From positions 1 to 6,576 of the forward strand of contig WLGC01000047.1 of assembly GCA_009703465.1 (NCBI GenBank): DNA of 6,576 nucleotides, read 5' to 3'. Position 1 is the stretch's first letter, and every line of letters starts with the position of its first letter. This document shows positions 5,935-6,576 of this stretch, one piece after another. The notes under the pieces were generated by a model that was not told the origin of the DNA, searched no databases, and worked only from the letters and a program-made list of their open reading frames with translations. A program made the position numbers and the translations under genes. The DNA comes from Actinomycetota bacterium. Lineage in GTDB: Bacteria > Actinomycetota > Actinomycetes > Actinomycetales > Microbacteriaceae.

Positions 5935-6576
5935 CTATGACAGTGACTGAACTACGAAGTCGATTGACTTGGTGAGTTTGACTATGTCTTCTAAGTCGGT
6001 TGCTGCAAAAGTAGCCACGCGCAACTGGTTGCGGCCAAGCTTTCGATAGGAGTCAACATCCACCACACCGTTTTTTCTGAGCACCGAGGAAATGTCGGTT
6101 GCCAAAATCGAGTCATTGAAATCAATCGTGACAACAACTTGAGAACGGTGATCTGGGTTCGAAACAAAAGGACTAGCAAATTCAGACTGCTCTGCCCAGT
6201 CATACAAAAAGTCCGAGGCGGCTTTGGTCTGACTGTCAGCCCAAGCTAGACCGCCCTGTTGATTTATCCAGTCGATTTGTTCGGCTAGGAAAAATAGCGT
6301 GGCTATCGCTGGAGTGTTTAGGGTCTGATTCAACCTTGAGTTATCAATGGCAGTTTTTACACTTAGAAATTCTGGAATGTAGCGACCGCTTGCCGCGATC
6401 CGTTCAGTGCGCTCGATGGCAGCCGGAGACATCAGCGCAAGCCAGAGACCCCCGTCTGAGGCGAAGTTTTTTTGTGGTGCAAAATAATAGACATCTGTTT
6501 CGGTTGCATCAAAATCTATTCCACCGGCCGCTGAGGTCGCATCGGTAAACATCAAAGCGCCGGCATCGGCACCAGC
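5935..6576 (-). CDS. serC: Phosphoserine aminotransferase, C-terminal part (cut by window edge)
   Basis: The frame is open to the right edge and gives the last 213 residues of a protein usually around 370 long. SerC is the cytoplasmic PLP enzyme that turns 3-phosphohydroxypyruvate and glutamate into O-phosphoserine and 2-oxoglutarate, the second step of serine synthesis. In the visible part, TDATSAAGG holds the Asp expected to contact the PLP nitrogen. Twenty-four residues later, FAPQKNFASDGGLW holds the PLP-binding Lys, the same spacing as E. coli D174/K198. ETDVYYFAPQKN and the closing SYRKLGRNQLRVA are typical of the actinobacterial form. Nothing is truncated at the 3' end. The DUF2530 gene begins 10 bp after the stop, so the two are likely co-transcribed. 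The start and promoter lie outside the window. Confidence 0.95.
   Translation of the reverse strand, partial: AGADAGALMFTDATSAAGGIDFDATETDVYYFAPQKNFASDGGLWLALMSPAAIERTERIAASGRYIPEFLSVKTAIDNSRLNQTLNTPAIATLFFLAEQIDWINQQGGLAWADSQTKAASDFLYDWAEQSEFASPFVSNPDHRSQVVVTIDFNDSILATDISSVLRKNGVVDVDSYRKLGRNQLRVATFAATDLEDIVKLTKSIDFVVQSLS

Noticed and set aside
1..6576. Mobile element, CRISPR array, toxin-antitoxin or defence system
   Set aside because: No transposase or integrase wording, no spaced repeats of suitable length, no tRNA-like cloverleaf noticed; all space is used by recognisable core-type genes with similar composition.

Overview
The window looks like ordinary chromosome from a small-genome actinobacterium, most likely a freshwater Microbacteriaceae of the Rhodoluna/Aquiluna type. 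The reasons are an XPB helicase next to its helicase-associated partner, a CspB-type cold shock protein with a C-terminal extension, DUF3027 and DUF2530 proteins, and an actinobacterial-type SerC. Base composition is moderate by eye (roughly half GC) rather than high, and genes are packed with gaps of 10-85 bp or overlaps. The family-level placement is an inference. As I recall it, the same genes lie close together in Mycobacterium tuberculosis (ercc3, Rv0862c, cspB, serC), so this reads as a compacted core locus.

Left part (1-1007, minus strand): a two-component system. The OmpR/PhoB-type response regulator resembles mycobacterial PhoP. It is followed 15 bp later by a membrane sensor kinase that runs off the left edge. 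The short gap upstream of the regulator holds a direct repeat that fits the PhoP-box layout.

Middle (1092-4826, minus strand): three co-directional genes with gaps of 22 and 26 bp. In transcription order they are a small two-helix membrane protein, a 588-residue protein with an XPB N-terminal-like module and a WYL-like C-terminus, and the XPB helicase. The last two share a homologous module and probably work together on DNA.

Right part: from a 74-bp divergent spacer, the plus strand carries cspB and a DUF3027 protein that overlap by 8 bp. From the right edge, the minus strand carries serC (3' part only) and a DUF2530 membrane protein 10 bp behind it. The two units converge and their last genes overlap by 144 bp in exact codon register. 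The charged tail of the DUF3027 protein is therefore the antisense reading of the membrane segments of the DUF2530 protein. This is the most unusual thing I see.

I see no tRNA, rRNA, CRISPR array, insertion sequence, phage gene or defence system, and no gene-free stretch longer than about 90 bp. I found no clear candidate for a wholly new system.
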